From a virus, in the IMG/VR virus record IMGVR_UViG_3300028571_000059, positions 1 through 35,173 of that record: 35,173 nt of DNA; one strand, 5' to 3'. The translations under genes and the position numbers were made by a program. This document shows positions 1 to 8,062 of the stretch, piece by piece. Below the pieces are notes generated by a model that saw only the letters and a list, made by a program, of their open reading frames with translations, made no database searches and had not been told where the DNA came from. The number at the start of each line of letters is the position of its first letter. Position 1 is the stretch's first letter.

Positions 1-2215
1 TGGTGCCCATCAGGTCGCTGCTGCCCGCGGGGAAGGCGGAGCCTGTAGCACCACCACCCATGCCAGGGATCACACTGCCCAGCCAGTTGGCCAGCGGCAA
101 GGTGATGGCGCGCTGGATCTGGATGCGCACCAGGTCGGCAACGATGGAATCCGCCAGGCTGCGGAAGTCCAGCTTGCCGGTCATCACAAAGCGGGTGAGC
201 GCATCTTCCATGGAGCGGAAGGCGCTGACCGTCACCTGCTGTGCCCGTTTGGCCGCGTTGGTCGCGTCGTCGATGTAGGACTTGAGCGCTGACTTGGCGC
301 CGTATTCAAAGCTGCGCTGGTACTCGGCATTGGCCCGCACCAGGTCTTCGACGATCGGCAGCTGCCTAGCCAAGGCGTCGTTGATGGCTTCCAGCGTTTG
401 AACACGCAGGCCAGCATCCTCGATCTGATTGGCTTCTTTGCGGACAGTAGCAGCGGCCTTTTCCAGATCGGTGCGGGCTTGCAGGACTGCCCGTTCGGTG
501 TCATTCAGGTCCAGCATCTCGCGCTGCAGTTGCAGGGCTTCAATGCGTTGGCGATTGCTACCGATCAGCCCTTCGGTGATCTTGCGCGAGGCGGCCTCCT
601 CCTTCTCATAAGCGTCGAAAGCCTTGTTGGCCTCCTTCTGGCGCTCGATGGCTTCGAGCACCTGGATGTATTGCTCGGCCTCGGCGGCTACTCCCTTGTA
701 ACCCTTGGCTTCGATTTGCAGGGCTCGGGCGCGCAGCTCGGCGGCTTCGCCGTCTTGGGTGCGGGTCAGGCGTGCGCGCAGCTGGTTGAGGAAGGCCTCA
801 CCTTCGTTGAGTTTTTCTGCGGGCTTCGGCTTTTCGAAGCCAGAGAGGTCCAGCATCGGGCGGGGCTTGCGCGGCAGGGTCGGCAGCAGCTTGTCGTAGA
901 TGGCTTGGACTTCCTTGGCCTGCGCCTCGCTGTCCAGCACGAACTTCTGGCCCATGACGCGCACCGTGCGGCGCTGCTCATCGAAGAATTTTTGTACCCG
1001 GTCCACATAGCCGGGGTTCTGGTTGATGTTGAAGAGCCGGTCGTTGGCCGCACGCACATAGTCGTCACGAGCACCCTGCAACTTAGCAATCTCGGCATCG
1101 ATGACCTTGGGGTCGTAGCCCATGGACTTCATCGAGCGCAGCAGGTCCGTCTTGAACCAGGTCTCGATGTCTTTGCCCACCACCGACAGGCTGTCAAAGG
1201 GCTGGGCAATCACGCGCTTGGCCAGTACCGCCGATTCGGCGATGAAGGCCAGGCCCGAAGCCACCGACTCCAGAAACGCGAGCGTGGCCTCCCGGTTGGC
1301 GGTGATGCGCTGCAGCTCGTTGCTGAAGCTGCCGGTTTCGCCCTGCGCCAGGATCACCTGCTCGGTGAAGTCAGCCAGCACCGGGATGACGGCGGCACCA
1401 ATCTGGCGTTGCACGCCTTCGAAGATGGCCGAGAGGCGCGTGAGGTTGTCGTTGAAGACCTCGGACGCCCGGGCCACGTCTTCGGACATGACCAGGCCAA
1501 GCCGCTGGGCTTCTTCCATCAAGGCCGTGATGCCTTCGCGCCCCTGGTTGAGGAAAGGGATGATGGAGAGGCCTTCCTTGCCGAACAGTTTGACCGCCAG
1601 CGCCGCCTTGTCCGCGCCATCGGGCATAGCAGAGAACTTGTCGGCCAAATCCAGCAGGACTTGCTCGGTTGGACGAATCTGTCCATGCACATCGGTGGCC
1701 GACACCCCCAGGGCTTTGAGCGCGGCGCTGCCTTCTACGCCATTGATCTGGGTGTCGAACATGGCGACCGACAGTTTTTGCAAGGCTTTGGTCAGGCCTT
1801 CGGTGCTGACATCCGACAGCTTGGCGGCGTAATCGAGTGCGGTCAGGGCTTCGACCGAGACCCCGGTCTTTTGCGAGAGCTTGAAGAACTCATCGCCCAC
1901 ACGGGCCACCGGCATGACCAGGGCGGTGATGCCCACGCCCAGTGCGGCGATGCTGGCCCCGGCAATCAGACCGGCGGGGCCGAGTTTGCCCAGGACCGAG
2001 CCCAACATCCCGAGCCGGTCGGTGGCGGCCTGCAGTTGGAACTTAGCGTCGTTGGCTGCCGACGACAGGAGCTTCAGGCCACCGGACGCTGGCGTGGCAG
2101 CCGCCTCGATTTTTTTGAGCGAGCGCTCCCCCTTCTCACCGATCTCGGACAGCTCGGCCTTGACCTTGCCGCCGTCGACCACGGACAGGCGGATGGAGAG
2201 GTTGCGTTCAGCCAT
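1..2215 (-). CDS. Phage tail tape-measure protein (lambda gpH-like), 3' end cut by window edge
   Basis: This protein sets tail length and occupies the tail lumen before DNA ejection. The frame is open from ATG at 2215 to the window edge, giving 738 visible residues (start MAERNLSIRLSVVDGG). An alpha-helical, Ala/Gln/Glu-rich body follows a hydrophobic stretch around residues 75-100 (LIAGASIAALGVGITALVM). The far C-terminal visible part (SFEYGAKSALKSYIDDA, then DFRSLADSIVADLVRIQ) matches what is known of the lambda-family tape-measure C-terminal region. It lies directly downstream of the tail-chaperone frames, as H follows G/T in lambda. The gene continues to the left, so its full length is unknown. 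Family call is strong; exact subfamily is inferred. Confidence 0.93.
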   Translation of the reverse strand, partial: MAERNLSIRLSVVDGGKVKAELSEIGEKGERSLKKIEAAATPASGGLKLLSSAANDAKFQLQAATDRLGMLGSVLGKLGPAGLIAGASIAALGVGITALVMPVARVGDEFFKLSQKTGVSVEALTALDYAAKLSDVSTEGLTKALQKLSVAMFDTQINGVEGSAALKALGVSATDVHGQIRPTEQVLLDLADKFSAMPDGADKAALAVKLFGKEGLSIIPFLNQGREGITALMEEAQRLGLVMSEDVARASEVFNDNLTRLSAIFEGVQRQIGAAVIPVLADFTEQVILAQGETGSFSNELQRITANREATLAFLESVASGLAFIAESAVLAKRVIAQPFDSLSVVGKDIETWFKTDLLRSMKSMGYDPKVIDAEIAKLQGARDDYVRAANDRLFNINQNPGYVDRVQKFFDEQRRTVRVMGQKFVLDSEAQAKEVQAIYDKLLPTLPRKPRPMLDLSGFEKPKPAEKLNEGEAFLNQLRARLTRTQDGEAAELRARALQIEAKGYKGVAAEAEQYIQVLEAIERQKEANKAFDAYEKEEAASRKITEGLIGSNRQRIEALQLQREMLDLNDTERAVLQARTDLEKAAATVRKEANQIEDAGLRVQTLEAINDALARQLPIVEDLVRANAEYQRSFEYGAKSALKSYIDDATNAAKRAQQVTVSAFRSMEDALTRFVMTGKLDFRSLADSIVADLVRIQIQRAITLPLANWLGSVIPGMGGGATGSAFPAGSSDLMGT

Positions 2216-2247
2216 GGGGGAATTCAGTCGTCGTGTGAATCGTTGGA

Positions 2248-2463
2248 CTATTCGTCTTGTTGCAAGGTGCTCATCAGGCCCGCCTCGACCGCCGGGAAGA
2301 GATCGATCGCCGTGGCTTTGTCCAGACCGGTGCTTTCGCAGGCCAGCATCCAGGCGTTCAGATCCAGTCCGACCACACGGCCCTGGGCCATGCGCAACTG
2401 ACTGGCACAGACTTCAATCGCACTGGCGGCTTGCCAGCCATCCAGGCTTTGGGGCGCGTTCAT
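2248..2463 (-). CDS. T-frame of the tail assembly chaperone (probably made only as a frameshift fusion)
   Basis: This is a 71-codon stretch from an ATG at 2463 (MNAPQSLDGWQAASA) to a stop at 2248. It holds the pattern CASQLRMAQGRVVGLDLNAW, typical of small proteins found between phage tail-tube and tape-measure genes. The frame is open further upstream without a stop to the slippery site at 2553-2559, and the ATG has no clear Shine-Dalgarno sequence. I therefore read it as the T-like part of a G-T fusion rather than a free gene. It could also be translated alone from 2463. Confidence 0.7.
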   Translation of the reverse strand: MNAPQSLDGWQAASAIEVCASQLRMAQGRVVGLDLNAWMLACESTGLDKATAIDLFPAVEAGLMSTLQQDE

Positions 2464-2897
2464 GGTGTACGGGCACTCGGGGCACGGATCAGGGCAGGCA
2501 CCGCAGTAGCTCGGCCCGCCACCGAAGTGCCACGCGGTACGGGCCTTCAGACGTTTTTTTCTGCATCCAGGACGTAGAGGCCGGCGAGGTATTCACGCTC
2601 GAAGGCATCGGCCAAGAGCCAGTGCTCCATCAGGGCAGCCACCCCATCGGGGGTGACGGCGGCCGGTTTGCCTTTGTCATCGGCCACACCCTCCCAGGCG
2701 AGCACGGCCAGCTTGGCCAGTTCGGTGATGAGGGTGGCGGTGCGTTCGCCGGCCGCAGCGGTATCGGTGCCAGCCACCTTGGAGGCGGCGTGGCGCGCGG
2801 CCATCACCAACGCCGTGGTGGCGGGGCGGACCTGCAGGCGCACGCCTGCGGCGAGCGTGATCCAGTGCGGTTCACGCGAGATGTTCAGTTTGATCAT
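2248..2897 (-). CDS. G-T tail chaperone fusion by programmed -1 frameshift
   Basis: The ribosome would read 115 codons from 2897 through AAC at 2555-2553, slip back one base, and resume with CGT at 2553-2551. The -1 frame is open from there to 2248, adding 101 residues for a fusion of about 216 aa. The added part begins with a linker carrying four cysteines (codons at 2505, 2496, 2484 and 2475, written YCGACPDPCPECPY) and runs into the T-frame. In lambda a few percent of ribosomes make gpG-T, which links the tape measure to tail-tube subunits. The frame geometry is seen directly; frameshifting efficiency is inference. Confidence 0.75.
2547..2897 (-). CDS. Tail assembly chaperone, G-like product
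   Basis: The 116-aa frame starts at ATG 2897 (MIKLNISREPHWITLAAGVR) and ends at TGA 2547. Longer upstream starts exist but overlap the tail-tube gene. In lambda the equivalent gpG coats the tape-measure protein during tail assembly and is absent from the finished virion. Place (between tail tube and tape measure), length (lambda gpG is about 140 aa) and the slippery heptamer near its 3' end support the role. The ends of the protein are helical and acidic (DAFEREYLAGLYVLDAEKNV). Sequence alone would not identify it; the position and frameshift do. Confidence 0.8.
   Translation of the reverse strand: MIKLNISREPHWITLAAGVRLQVRPATTALVMAARHAASKVAGTDTAAAGERTATLITELAKLAVLAWEGVADDKGKPAAVTPDGVAALMEHWLLADAFEREYLAGLYVLDAEKNV
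2553..2559 (-). other. Slippery heptamer A_AAA_AAC for -1 frameshifting
   Basis: On the minus strand the zero-frame codons read GCA GAA AAA AAC GTC TGA. The last A of GAA with AAA AAC forms the classic X_XXY_YYZ heptamer. It sits five codons or fewer before the zero-frame stop. The downstream sequence is G+C-rich and could fold as a stimulator, but I did not compute a structure. Confidence 0.8.
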
Positions 2898-2917
2898 GGA
2901 AATGTCCTGGGAGTGAA

Positions 2918-3856
2918 TCAATACGTGGTCACGTCGTTGACCAGTTCGACGGTGAGCATGCGAGCCACTCCGGCGGCCTTGGCGGCTTGCCACTCGAAGG
3001 TGGCCTGGATGCCGCCCGGCCCGGAGATGGAGAGCTTGGGCTTGGGCAGGTAGACCTCGTGCGCGATGAAGGTCGGGCGCCGTTCGGCGTCGATCGCATA
3101 GCCAAAGGTCAATTCCAGCGGCGTGTTGTTGGTGGCGGCATCGATCAGCGTGGTGTCGGCAAAGCGCACCTCCAGATTGCCGGTCAGGCTGGCCACCGTG
3201 GGATCGGCGCCGTCGATCTTGCCGTCGGAGCGAATGGTCTCGATGCGCTCCAGGTTGTTGGAATAGGTCAGCTGGGCAGAGACCACATTGCCGAGTGCCG
3301 CGCCGCCCTGCTTGATGGAGCCTTGAAACTGGTTGAAGCGGATCAGGTCGCGGCTGGCGGGTGTGCCATCAAACGTGGTGGCCTGCTTGGCTTCGCCCTG
3401 GGCGATCAAGCCCACGGTGGCATTCGCAGCACCAGATCGGGCAAAGCCCACCTGCAGGCTGTTGACCATGACGCCGGACGCCACAAACCAGGCCGGGATG
3501 TCGGGCAAGCCCGTCTCCAGCGTCAGGCTGGGCAGGCTCGGTTTGCCGGAGGTGAAGGTGTGGGTGACCACGCCGGATCCGCTGACGATGGCATCACCCA
3601 GCAGGGCTTTGAGCCAGATGCCGATGTTGCGCACATCGATGGGGACGACGATGTCGCCTTCGACCTTGATCACGTCGCGGATGGGGGCGCTGGGGTCGCG
3701 GCCTAGCCCAATCAGGTCGTTGGCGATCAGCCCCTGTTCGGAGCCCAGGGTGGTGGAGACGAAAGGCAGCTTCCAGTAGTCGCCCACTGGGTTGCTGCCG
3801 TAGGTGGTTTCGAACGCGGCCAAGAGGCTGGCGTTCGCGCCGTAGGCACGGGCCAT
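2918..3856 (-). CDS. Major tail tube protein (lambda gpV position)
   Basis: The 312-aa product forms the stacked rings of the non-contractile tail tube. ATG at 3856 (MARAYGANASLLAAFETTYG) is chosen because AAGGAG lies just upstream; the open frame extends to 3985 without a better start. The opening residues and the many beta-strand-like segments (GDIVVPIDVRNIGIWLKALLG; NNLERIETIRSDGKIDG; LEVRFADTTLIDAATN) match the large phage tail-tube family seen in beta- and gammaproteobacterial siphophages. It precedes the tail chaperones, as V precedes G in lambda. The family assignment is from recognition, without a search. Confidence 0.85.
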   Translation of the reverse strand: MARAYGANASLLAAFETTYGSNPVGDYWKLPFVSTTLGSEQGLIANDLIGLGRDPSAPIRDVIKVEGDIVVPIDVRNIGIWLKALLGDAIVSGSGVVTHTFTSGKPSLPSLTLETGLPDIPAWFVASGVMVNSLQVGFARSGAANATVGLIAQGEAKQATTFDGTPASRDLIRFNQFQGSIKQGGAALGNVVSAQLTYSNNLERIETIRSDGKIDGADPTVASLTGNLEVRFADTTLIDAATNNTPLELTFGYAIDAERRPTFIAHEVYLPKPKLSISGPGGIQATFEWQAAKAAGVARMLTVELVNDVTTY

Positions 3857-3896
3857 AGGTTGTTCTCCTTCAGATTTGGGTTTCAGTTCAGCGTCG

Positions 3897-4337
3897 TCAG
3901 TGCAAAGGACCTGAGCTGCTGTATTGCAAGACCACGGGCAGCAGGCAGGCCTTGATGCCACTGGTCCCATCGGGGGCCAGTTCATCGAATTTGGGTGGGC
4001 CGATTTCGGCGTACTCGACCTGGCCGCCGAGGGTTCGGTCCATGTCGATCAGGGTGGCTAGCTCGACCAGCAGGCCGTCCATGCGCGCATCGCGTGCACT
4101 GGCATCTGGATCGGCCACGAAGAGTTCGATGGCCACCTGGTGCTGCCAGTGGTAAGTCAGCGGTGAAAGCGAGACCTCGGGTTCGCCCATCTCACCGTCA
4201 CGCAGGATGGCCATGGCGTGGTCGGCGATGCGCTCAGGCAAGGCGGCGTTGCGCTTGACCGTGGTGCCTGAGGTACCCAGGGACAGCTGGCCGAGCACGG
4301 CGAACAGTGCGCCGATGGCGTTTTCACGTTGGCTCAT
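3897..4337 (-). CDS. Probable tail terminator / minor tail protein (lambda gpU position)
   Basis: The 146-aa frame runs from ATG 4337 (MSQRENAIGALFAVLGQL) to 3897. Size and place, between the gpZ-like protein and the tail tube, match the lambda tail terminator gpU, which stops tail-tube growth and helps join tail to head. Central segments (YHWQHQVAIELFVADPDASARDARMDGLL) alternate strands and helices as in that fold. Its ATG overlaps the stop of the upstream gene (ATGA at 4334-4337), suggesting translational coupling. Function is inferred from synteny. Confidence 0.65.
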   Translation of the reverse strand: MSQRENAIGALFAVLGQLSLGTSGTTVKRNAALPERIADHAMAILRDGEMGEPEVSLSPLTYHWQHQVAIELFVADPDASARDARMDGLLVELATLIDMDRTLGGQVEYAEIGPPKFDELAPDGTSGIKACLLPVVLQYSSSGPLH

Positions 4338-4996
4338 GACGTTGCCCCTTTGCGGTCGGCTTCATCGAAACGGTTGGCAATGCGACGGGCCAGCGTGCTG
4401 ATCCACCGGCGCGAGCTGCTGTCGATGTCGAATTTCTTCTTCAGGGTCACTTGGGGCACGAGCAAGAACATGGGGACGGTGACCAGACCTCGGCCTGTGG
4501 CCTGAGCCTTTTGTGAGGCAGCGGAAAATCCACCGCGCTGGCCTTGGCGGGCACGCTGGTTTTCTGCGACGAGCAGCGAGGGTTGGCCTTTGCGGTAGAT
4601 GAAGCGCAGGCGCTGGCCGCGCATCTTTTCCCAGAGGCCTGGGGTCATGCGCTTGCCGCGTGGGCCCTTACCGGCAGCGGGTAGCGGAATCGCCAGCCAG
4701 AACCCATCCTTGGAACGGATGGTGGCGCCCTGGTCATGCGCACCGACGATGACTGGCGCCCGGCTGTAAACCAGACCCGCCGCCTTGATGCTCATCTGCC
4801 CCTTGGGATAGACCTCGCCGCGCCAGGTGTTGGCCAAGCGCTGGCCCAGGCCTGCGCCGGAGATCTGGCTGCGCAGCTCGGTCTTGAGGCCATCGGTGGC
4901 TTCACGGATGGAGTGCGTCACCGCCTGTTCGGCAATGCGAACCTCGTCAGCCAACATCTGATCCAGATTGCCGGTGAGTGCCGCCATGAGCTTCAT
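4334..4996 (-). CDS. DUF6441-type minor tail / head-tail protein (lambda gpZ position)
   Basis: The 220-aa product starts at ATG 4996 (MKLMAALTGNLDQMLADEVR). An N-terminal helix precedes a basic, Gly/Arg-rich middle (GKGPRGKRMTPGLWEKM; QRARQGQRGGFSAAS), and the C-terminus is helical (RRWISTLARRIANRFDEADR). I recognise the overall pattern as DUF6441, which lies in phage morphogenesis clusters between head-joining and tail genes. It overlaps both neighbours by ATGA junctions. By position it corresponds to lambda gpZ, needed for correct tail-DNA connection, but homology to gpZ itself is not claimed. Confidence 0.7.
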   Translation of the reverse strand: MKLMAALTGNLDQMLADEVRIAEQAVTHSIREATDGLKTELRSQISGAGLGQRLANTWRGEVYPKGQMSIKAAGLVYSRAPVIVGAHDQGATIRSKDGFWLAIPLPAAGKGPRGKRMTPGLWEKMRGQRLRFIYRKGQPSLLVAENQRARQGQRGGFSAASQKAQATGRGLVTVPMFLLVPQVTLKKKFDIDSSSRRWISTLARRIANRFDEADRKGATS

Positions 4997-5301
4997 ACCG
5001 GCGCTCCGGTGAGCGTCCAGATCAAGCGATCTCGGTCGGCCAAAGGCTCACCCACCACCTGATAGATCTGGCCAGCAACCGTGAAACGCTCGCCCTCGCG
5101 GGGAGATGCCACGTCGCGGGCCATCACATCGAAGCGGTGGGTGGCCAATGCCAACCGGGTGTCGCCGAAAGACTCGACGACATCTGCCTGTTTGGCGATG
5201 AACCGCGTGGCAATCTCGCGACCATCGGCCAGCAGGTAGGTGCCGGGCACCCCCAGCCGGGCGAACAGGCGTGAGACCGCCCGCTCAAAGGCGTGCTGCA
5301 T
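4993..5301 (-). CDS. Head-tail joining protein (lambda gpFII-like)
   Basis: A 102-aa protein from ATG 5301 (MQHAFERAVSRLFARLGVPG) to 4993. The longer open frame upstream would run into the capsid gene, and ACAGGGAC just before 5301 is a modest ribosome site. A short N-terminal helix is followed by beta-rich segments (GTYLLADGREIATRFIAKQ; GERFTVAGQIYQVVGEPLAD; LIWTLTGAPV). This length and the IYQVVGEP-type ending are typical of FII-like head-tail attachment proteins. It begins nine bases after the major capsid gene, as FII follows E closely in lambda (FI is absent here). Confidence 0.75.
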   Translation of the reverse strand: MQHAFERAVSRLFARLGVPGTYLLADGREIATRFIAKQADVVESFGDTRLALATHRFDVMARDVASPREGERFTVAGQIYQVVGEPLADRDRLIWTLTGAPV

Positions 5302-5309
5302 GTCCCTGT

Positions 5310-6326
5310 TTACGCCGAGGTGAGTTTCACCAGCACGCCCGGGCGGTGGCACATGGGCAGCGGGTTGCTCTGCGTGTGCAGATCGGTGCCGCGATCGAAC
5401 TGGCGGGGTGCCTGCTTGGCGTACAGGGACTGACCCAGCGTGTTGACCGTCTCGTTGAAGTCGGCCGGCGCAAAGTAGGTGCCGAAAGTGTCGACCGTGC
5501 CCAGCGGGAAGGCATGGGCCTCACCGGCTGCAATGAAGCGGCGAGTTCCAAGCTCCCCATTGGCCTGCAGGTAGGCGGCCTGGCCCCGGTATTCCTCGAA
5601 GGTGACTCCGGCGTAGGTGAAGCCCGAACGCACATCGTTAATCAGCACCGCGCCTTGCTGCCAGTTGGTGTACGCGGTCTTGACCTCCTTGTGGGTGGTG
5701 AGCGCCCGGAAGAATTCAGGCGAACACAGCACATGCACGCCGGTCATGAATTCACCCTGGAGAGCGTCCTCGATCTTGGTCAGCAGGTCGTAGCAGTGGC
5801 CCTTGATCTCGCTGTTGGCGTTGGCCAGATCGAAGTTGACCGACTGCGGCGTGATCTGGAATTCGGTGAACAGGTTGCTGATGACGCTGCCGTCGGCGTC
5901 CAGAATCTCACCCTTCAATGCACCCATGCGCAGGTGCTCCAGCGTGATCGCGTGCTTGTTGCGCATGGTCTCCAGGTGACGAGCGAGCACGCCGGAGATC
6001 GCTTCCATTTCGGTCTCGGAGCCGAAGGCACGGATGCCCTGGACTTCCTCGGGCAGCACCACGTCGTCGTGCGGGATATGGGGAATGACGAAGGAGCGCA
6101 GCTTGCGCTTGCCACGCTCACCCACGGTGCCGGGCGAGCCAGGCGGCTTGGTGGGCAGCAGGTTCAGGCGACCGGCGTACTCCTCCACGATGATCTGGCG
6201 GGTGCGCACGGGTTTGGCCGGAAACAGGTTCAGGGCTTCCAGGCGGCCATAGCGGTTGGGGATGAGGTTGATGGCCGCAGTCAAGCTGGCCATCGAGAAA
6301 CCGGGGTTCAGAAACGGGTTGTTCAT
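5310..6326 (-). CDS. Major capsid protein, lambda gpE family
   Basis: The 338-aa product forms the icosahedral head. ATG at 6326 (MNNPFLNPGFSMASLTAAIN) is preferred over 6338 because GGAG lies six bases before it. Family features are clear: the RQIIVEEYAGRLNLLPTKPPG segment near the N-terminus, then IPHIPHDDVVLPEEVQG, and the C-terminal ending KQAPRQFDRGTDLHTQSNPL. These and the length near 340 aa match the phage_cap_E family. It follows the decoration protein gene as in lambda D-E. No sign of truncation. Confidence 0.95.
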   Translation of the reverse strand: MNNPFLNPGFSMASLTAAINLIPNRYGRLEALNLFPAKPVRTRQIIVEEYAGRLNLLPTKPPGSPGTVGERGKRKLRSFVIPHIPHDDVVLPEEVQGIRAFGSETEMEAISGVLARHLETMRNKHAITLEHLRMGALKGEILDADGSVISNLFTEFQITPQSVNFDLANANSEIKGHCYDLLTKIEDALQGEFMTGVHVLCSPEFFRALTTHKEVKTAYTNWQQGAVLINDVRSGFTYAGVTFEEYRGQAAYLQANGELGTRRFIAAGEAHAFPLGTVDTFGTYFAPADFNETVNTLGQSLYAKQAPRQFDRGTDLHTQSNPLPMCHRPGVLVKLTSA

Positions 6327-6347
6327 TCGGGGCTCCAAAAATGACGA

Positions 6348-6378
6348 AACCCGCGCAAGCCAGATGGCCAGGCGGGTT
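6348..6378 (-). terminator. Possible intergenic hairpin between decoration and capsid genes
   Basis: AACCCGC at 6348-6354 pairs with GCGGGTT at 6372-6378. In the leftward direction the stem is followed by TTTCGTCATTTTT, which is interrupted but U-rich. It could be a weak terminator or an mRNA-stabilising hairpin just before the capsid ribosome site. The loop is long (17 bases), so a strong terminator is unlikely. Confidence 0.35.
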
Positions 6379-6412
6379 CGGGGATGAAAGACGGGCGGGT
6401 TTAGGACGTAGG

Positions 6413-6790
6413 TCAGGCGGATTCACGCACCAGCACGCCACGCTCGGCCAACTGCTGCTCATAGGAAATGCGCTGGGCCCCGGTGAGCGCGATCGGCCAG
6501 ACCAGCGCAGTCTTGGCCACGATGGCGTGGCGGGCGATCAGGATGGCGTCGCTGCGGTCGGCGTTGGTGGCATCGATGGCGTTGGCGAGCACGCCGATGG
6601 CGGACTCGGTGCCGTCGGTGGCGGCCGGGTCGATGGCGTAGTGTTTGCCATCGCTGGCATTGCGTCCGAGCACCGTGCCCAAGGGCAGGTTCTGGCCAGC
6701 GGCAATGGTGGCAACGTCACGCGAATAGCGGTTGGGGGCTTCGTACTTCAAGAGGTCGCCGAGGTTGTTTTGTTCGGTGATGGGGGTCAT
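6413..6790 (-). CDS. Head decoration protein, lambda gpD family
   Basis: A 125-aa protein from ATG 6790 (MTPITEQNNLGDLLKYEAPN), with AAAGGA seven bases upstream. gpD-like trimers lock the expanded capsid shell. The N-terminal segment LLKYEAPNRYSRDVATIAAGQ, then LPLGTVLGRN and the DATNADRSDAILIARHAIV stretch, are characteristic of the HDPD family, and the length is normal (lambda gpD is 110 aa). It lies between the protease/scaffold gene and the capsid gene, the D position. Confidence 0.92.
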   Translation of the reverse strand: MTPITEQNNLGDLLKYEAPNRYSRDVATIAAGQNLPLGTVLGRNASDGKHYAIDPAATDGTESAIGVLANAIDATNADRSDAILIARHAIVAKTALVWPIALTGAQRISYEQQLAERGVLVRESA

Positions 6791-6817
6791 GGTTCAGTCC
6801 TTTCTGGGTCGGGTGCG

Positions 6818-7162
6818 TCAGGCCTGGGCCGTGAGCTTTTTGACGGCGGCCACGATGGGCGAGGCCTCCGGGCGGTCGAGTTTTTGGGTGCCGGCATCCA
6901 CGGTGATGGTCGATCGGATGTCAGCGGCCTCGGAACGTGCCGCACGGGTGTCGATCAGTACGCGACGTACATCGGCCTCGGTCTTGCCAGCGGCGATGAA
7001 CTCGGCCGCGCGGTCAGGGCAACCGGCCAGCAGGCAAACCTCGGCGATGGCCTGGGCAGCCTGGGTCACCTCGCGGCGGGCTTCAGCGACCAGCACCGCA
7101 GCCTCATCAACGCCGATGGTTTCAGAGAGGCTTTTGTCGGGGGTTTCTTGCAGTTCAGACAT
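6818..7162 (-). CDS. Internal-start scaffold protein (lambda Nu3-like), nested in the protease gene
   Basis: A strong ribosome site, AAGGAG followed by TTATCC, precedes an in-frame ATG at 7162, codon 301 of the protease gene. Translation from here gives a 114-aa product (MSELQETPDKSLSETIGVDE) that ends with the same stop at 6818. It is helical and Ala/Glu-rich, as expected of a scaffold that templates the procapsid and is then degraded. Lambda makes Nu3 from within C in the same way. The ribosome site and frame are seen directly; the role is inferred. Confidence 0.75.
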   Translation of the reverse strand: MSELQETPDKSLSETIGVDEAAVLVAEARREVTQAAQAIAEVCLLAGCPDRAAEFIAAGKTEADVRRVLIDTRAARSEAADIRSTITVDAGTQKLDRPEASPIVAAVKKLTAQA

Positions 7163-8062
7163 GGATAACTCCTTGTGGGGAAACGCCGCCTCAGCACGGA
7201 TGACGCCCCGCACCTGAGACGGCGAATGGTTACGGGCGTTGATAAATCGATGGAATTCGGCAAGGGTGGCGTCCAGCGTCTGGATGCCATCGGCAAGACC
7301 CTGGGCCACGGCATTGGTGCCGAAGAAGAGTCCGGCCTGGGTTGCTCGCACGGCGTCCAGATCCAGGCCGCGCATGGCGGCCACGTGATCGGTGAAGATG
7401 GAATACAGCCGATCCACTTCCCCTTGCAGCTCGGTCTTGGCGGTATCCGATAAGGGCTCGTGAGGTGAGTAGTCGTTCTTGTGGGAACCCGCCGTGATGG
7501 CCGTAAACCGGTAGCCGTCCTTGGCATCCTTGACTGACTGATCGACATGGAGCGCAATCACGCCGATGGAGCCGACACCGCCCGTCTCGGTCACGAACAG
7601 GCGCTGGGCGCTGGCTGCAATCGCATAGGCCGCTGAATACGCGGCATCGTTGGCCACCGCCCAGACGGGTTTCATGGCTGCCACCTCGCGCACACGGCGG
7701 GCCAACTCGAAACTGCCCGAGGCTTCGCCACCGGGAGAATCGATGTCCAGCAGCACACCACTCACCTGGGGATCGGCGAGTGCCGCATCCAACATCGCAG
7801 CGATCTCGCCGTAGGAGGTCAGACCTGACGCGGCCTCCATACCCAGCGAGCGTTTGACCAGCGAGCCGTGGATCGGGATCACCGCAATGCCCTCGGGGGC
7901 TGCGGCTGCGGGTGGCCGTTGGTACACGGTCATGTCCATCGAGGGCATGGCGGGGATATCGGCCATGCCTATGCGCTGACCGACCACGGAGAGGATCACG
8001 TCCAGCTTGGGTCGGTGAATCAGCAGGGGCGTCCCGAACAGGCGGGAGGCAAGGTAAGTCAT
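6818..8062 (-). CDS. S49-family head maturation protease with C-terminal scaffold domain (lambda gpC-like)
   Basis: The 414-aa product is a signal-peptide-peptidase-A-like serine protease that matures the procapsid. The S49 core spans roughly residues 55-260: LLDIDSPGGEASG near 104-116, the probable nucleophile Ser143 in DAAYSAAYAIA, GGVGSIGVIA near 161-170, and the probable general-base Lys195 in AGSHKNDYSP. Residues about 300-414 form the scaffold part, also made separately from codon 301. ATG 8062 overlaps the portal stop as ATGA (8059-8062). Catalytic residues are assigned by family pattern. Confidence 0.93.
   Translation of the reverse strand: MTYLASRLFGTPLLIHRPKLDVILSVVGQRIGMADIPAMPSMDMTVYQRPPAAAAPEGIAVIPIHGSLVKRSLGMEAASGLTSYGEIAAMLDAALADPQVSGVLLDIDSPGGEASGSFELARRVREVAAMKPVWAVANDAAYSAAYAIAASAQRLFVTETGGVGSIGVIALHVDQSVKDAKDGYRFTAITAGSHKNDYSPHEPLSDTAKTELQGEVDRLYSIFTDHVAAMRGLDLDAVRATQAGLFFGTNAVAQGLADGIQTLDATLAEFHRFINARNHSPSQVRGVIRAEAAFPHKELSMSELQETPDKSLSETIGVDEAAVLVAEARREVTQAAQAIAEVCLLAGCPDRAAEFIAAGKTEADVRRVLIDTRAARSEAADIRSTITVDAGTQKLDRPEASPIVAAVKKLTAQA

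Noticed and set aside
398-2401. 667-codon rightward open frame
   Set aside because: It lies antisense to the tape-measure gene, has low-complexity Gly/Leu/Arg content typical of antisense frames in G+C-rich DNA, and no family pattern.
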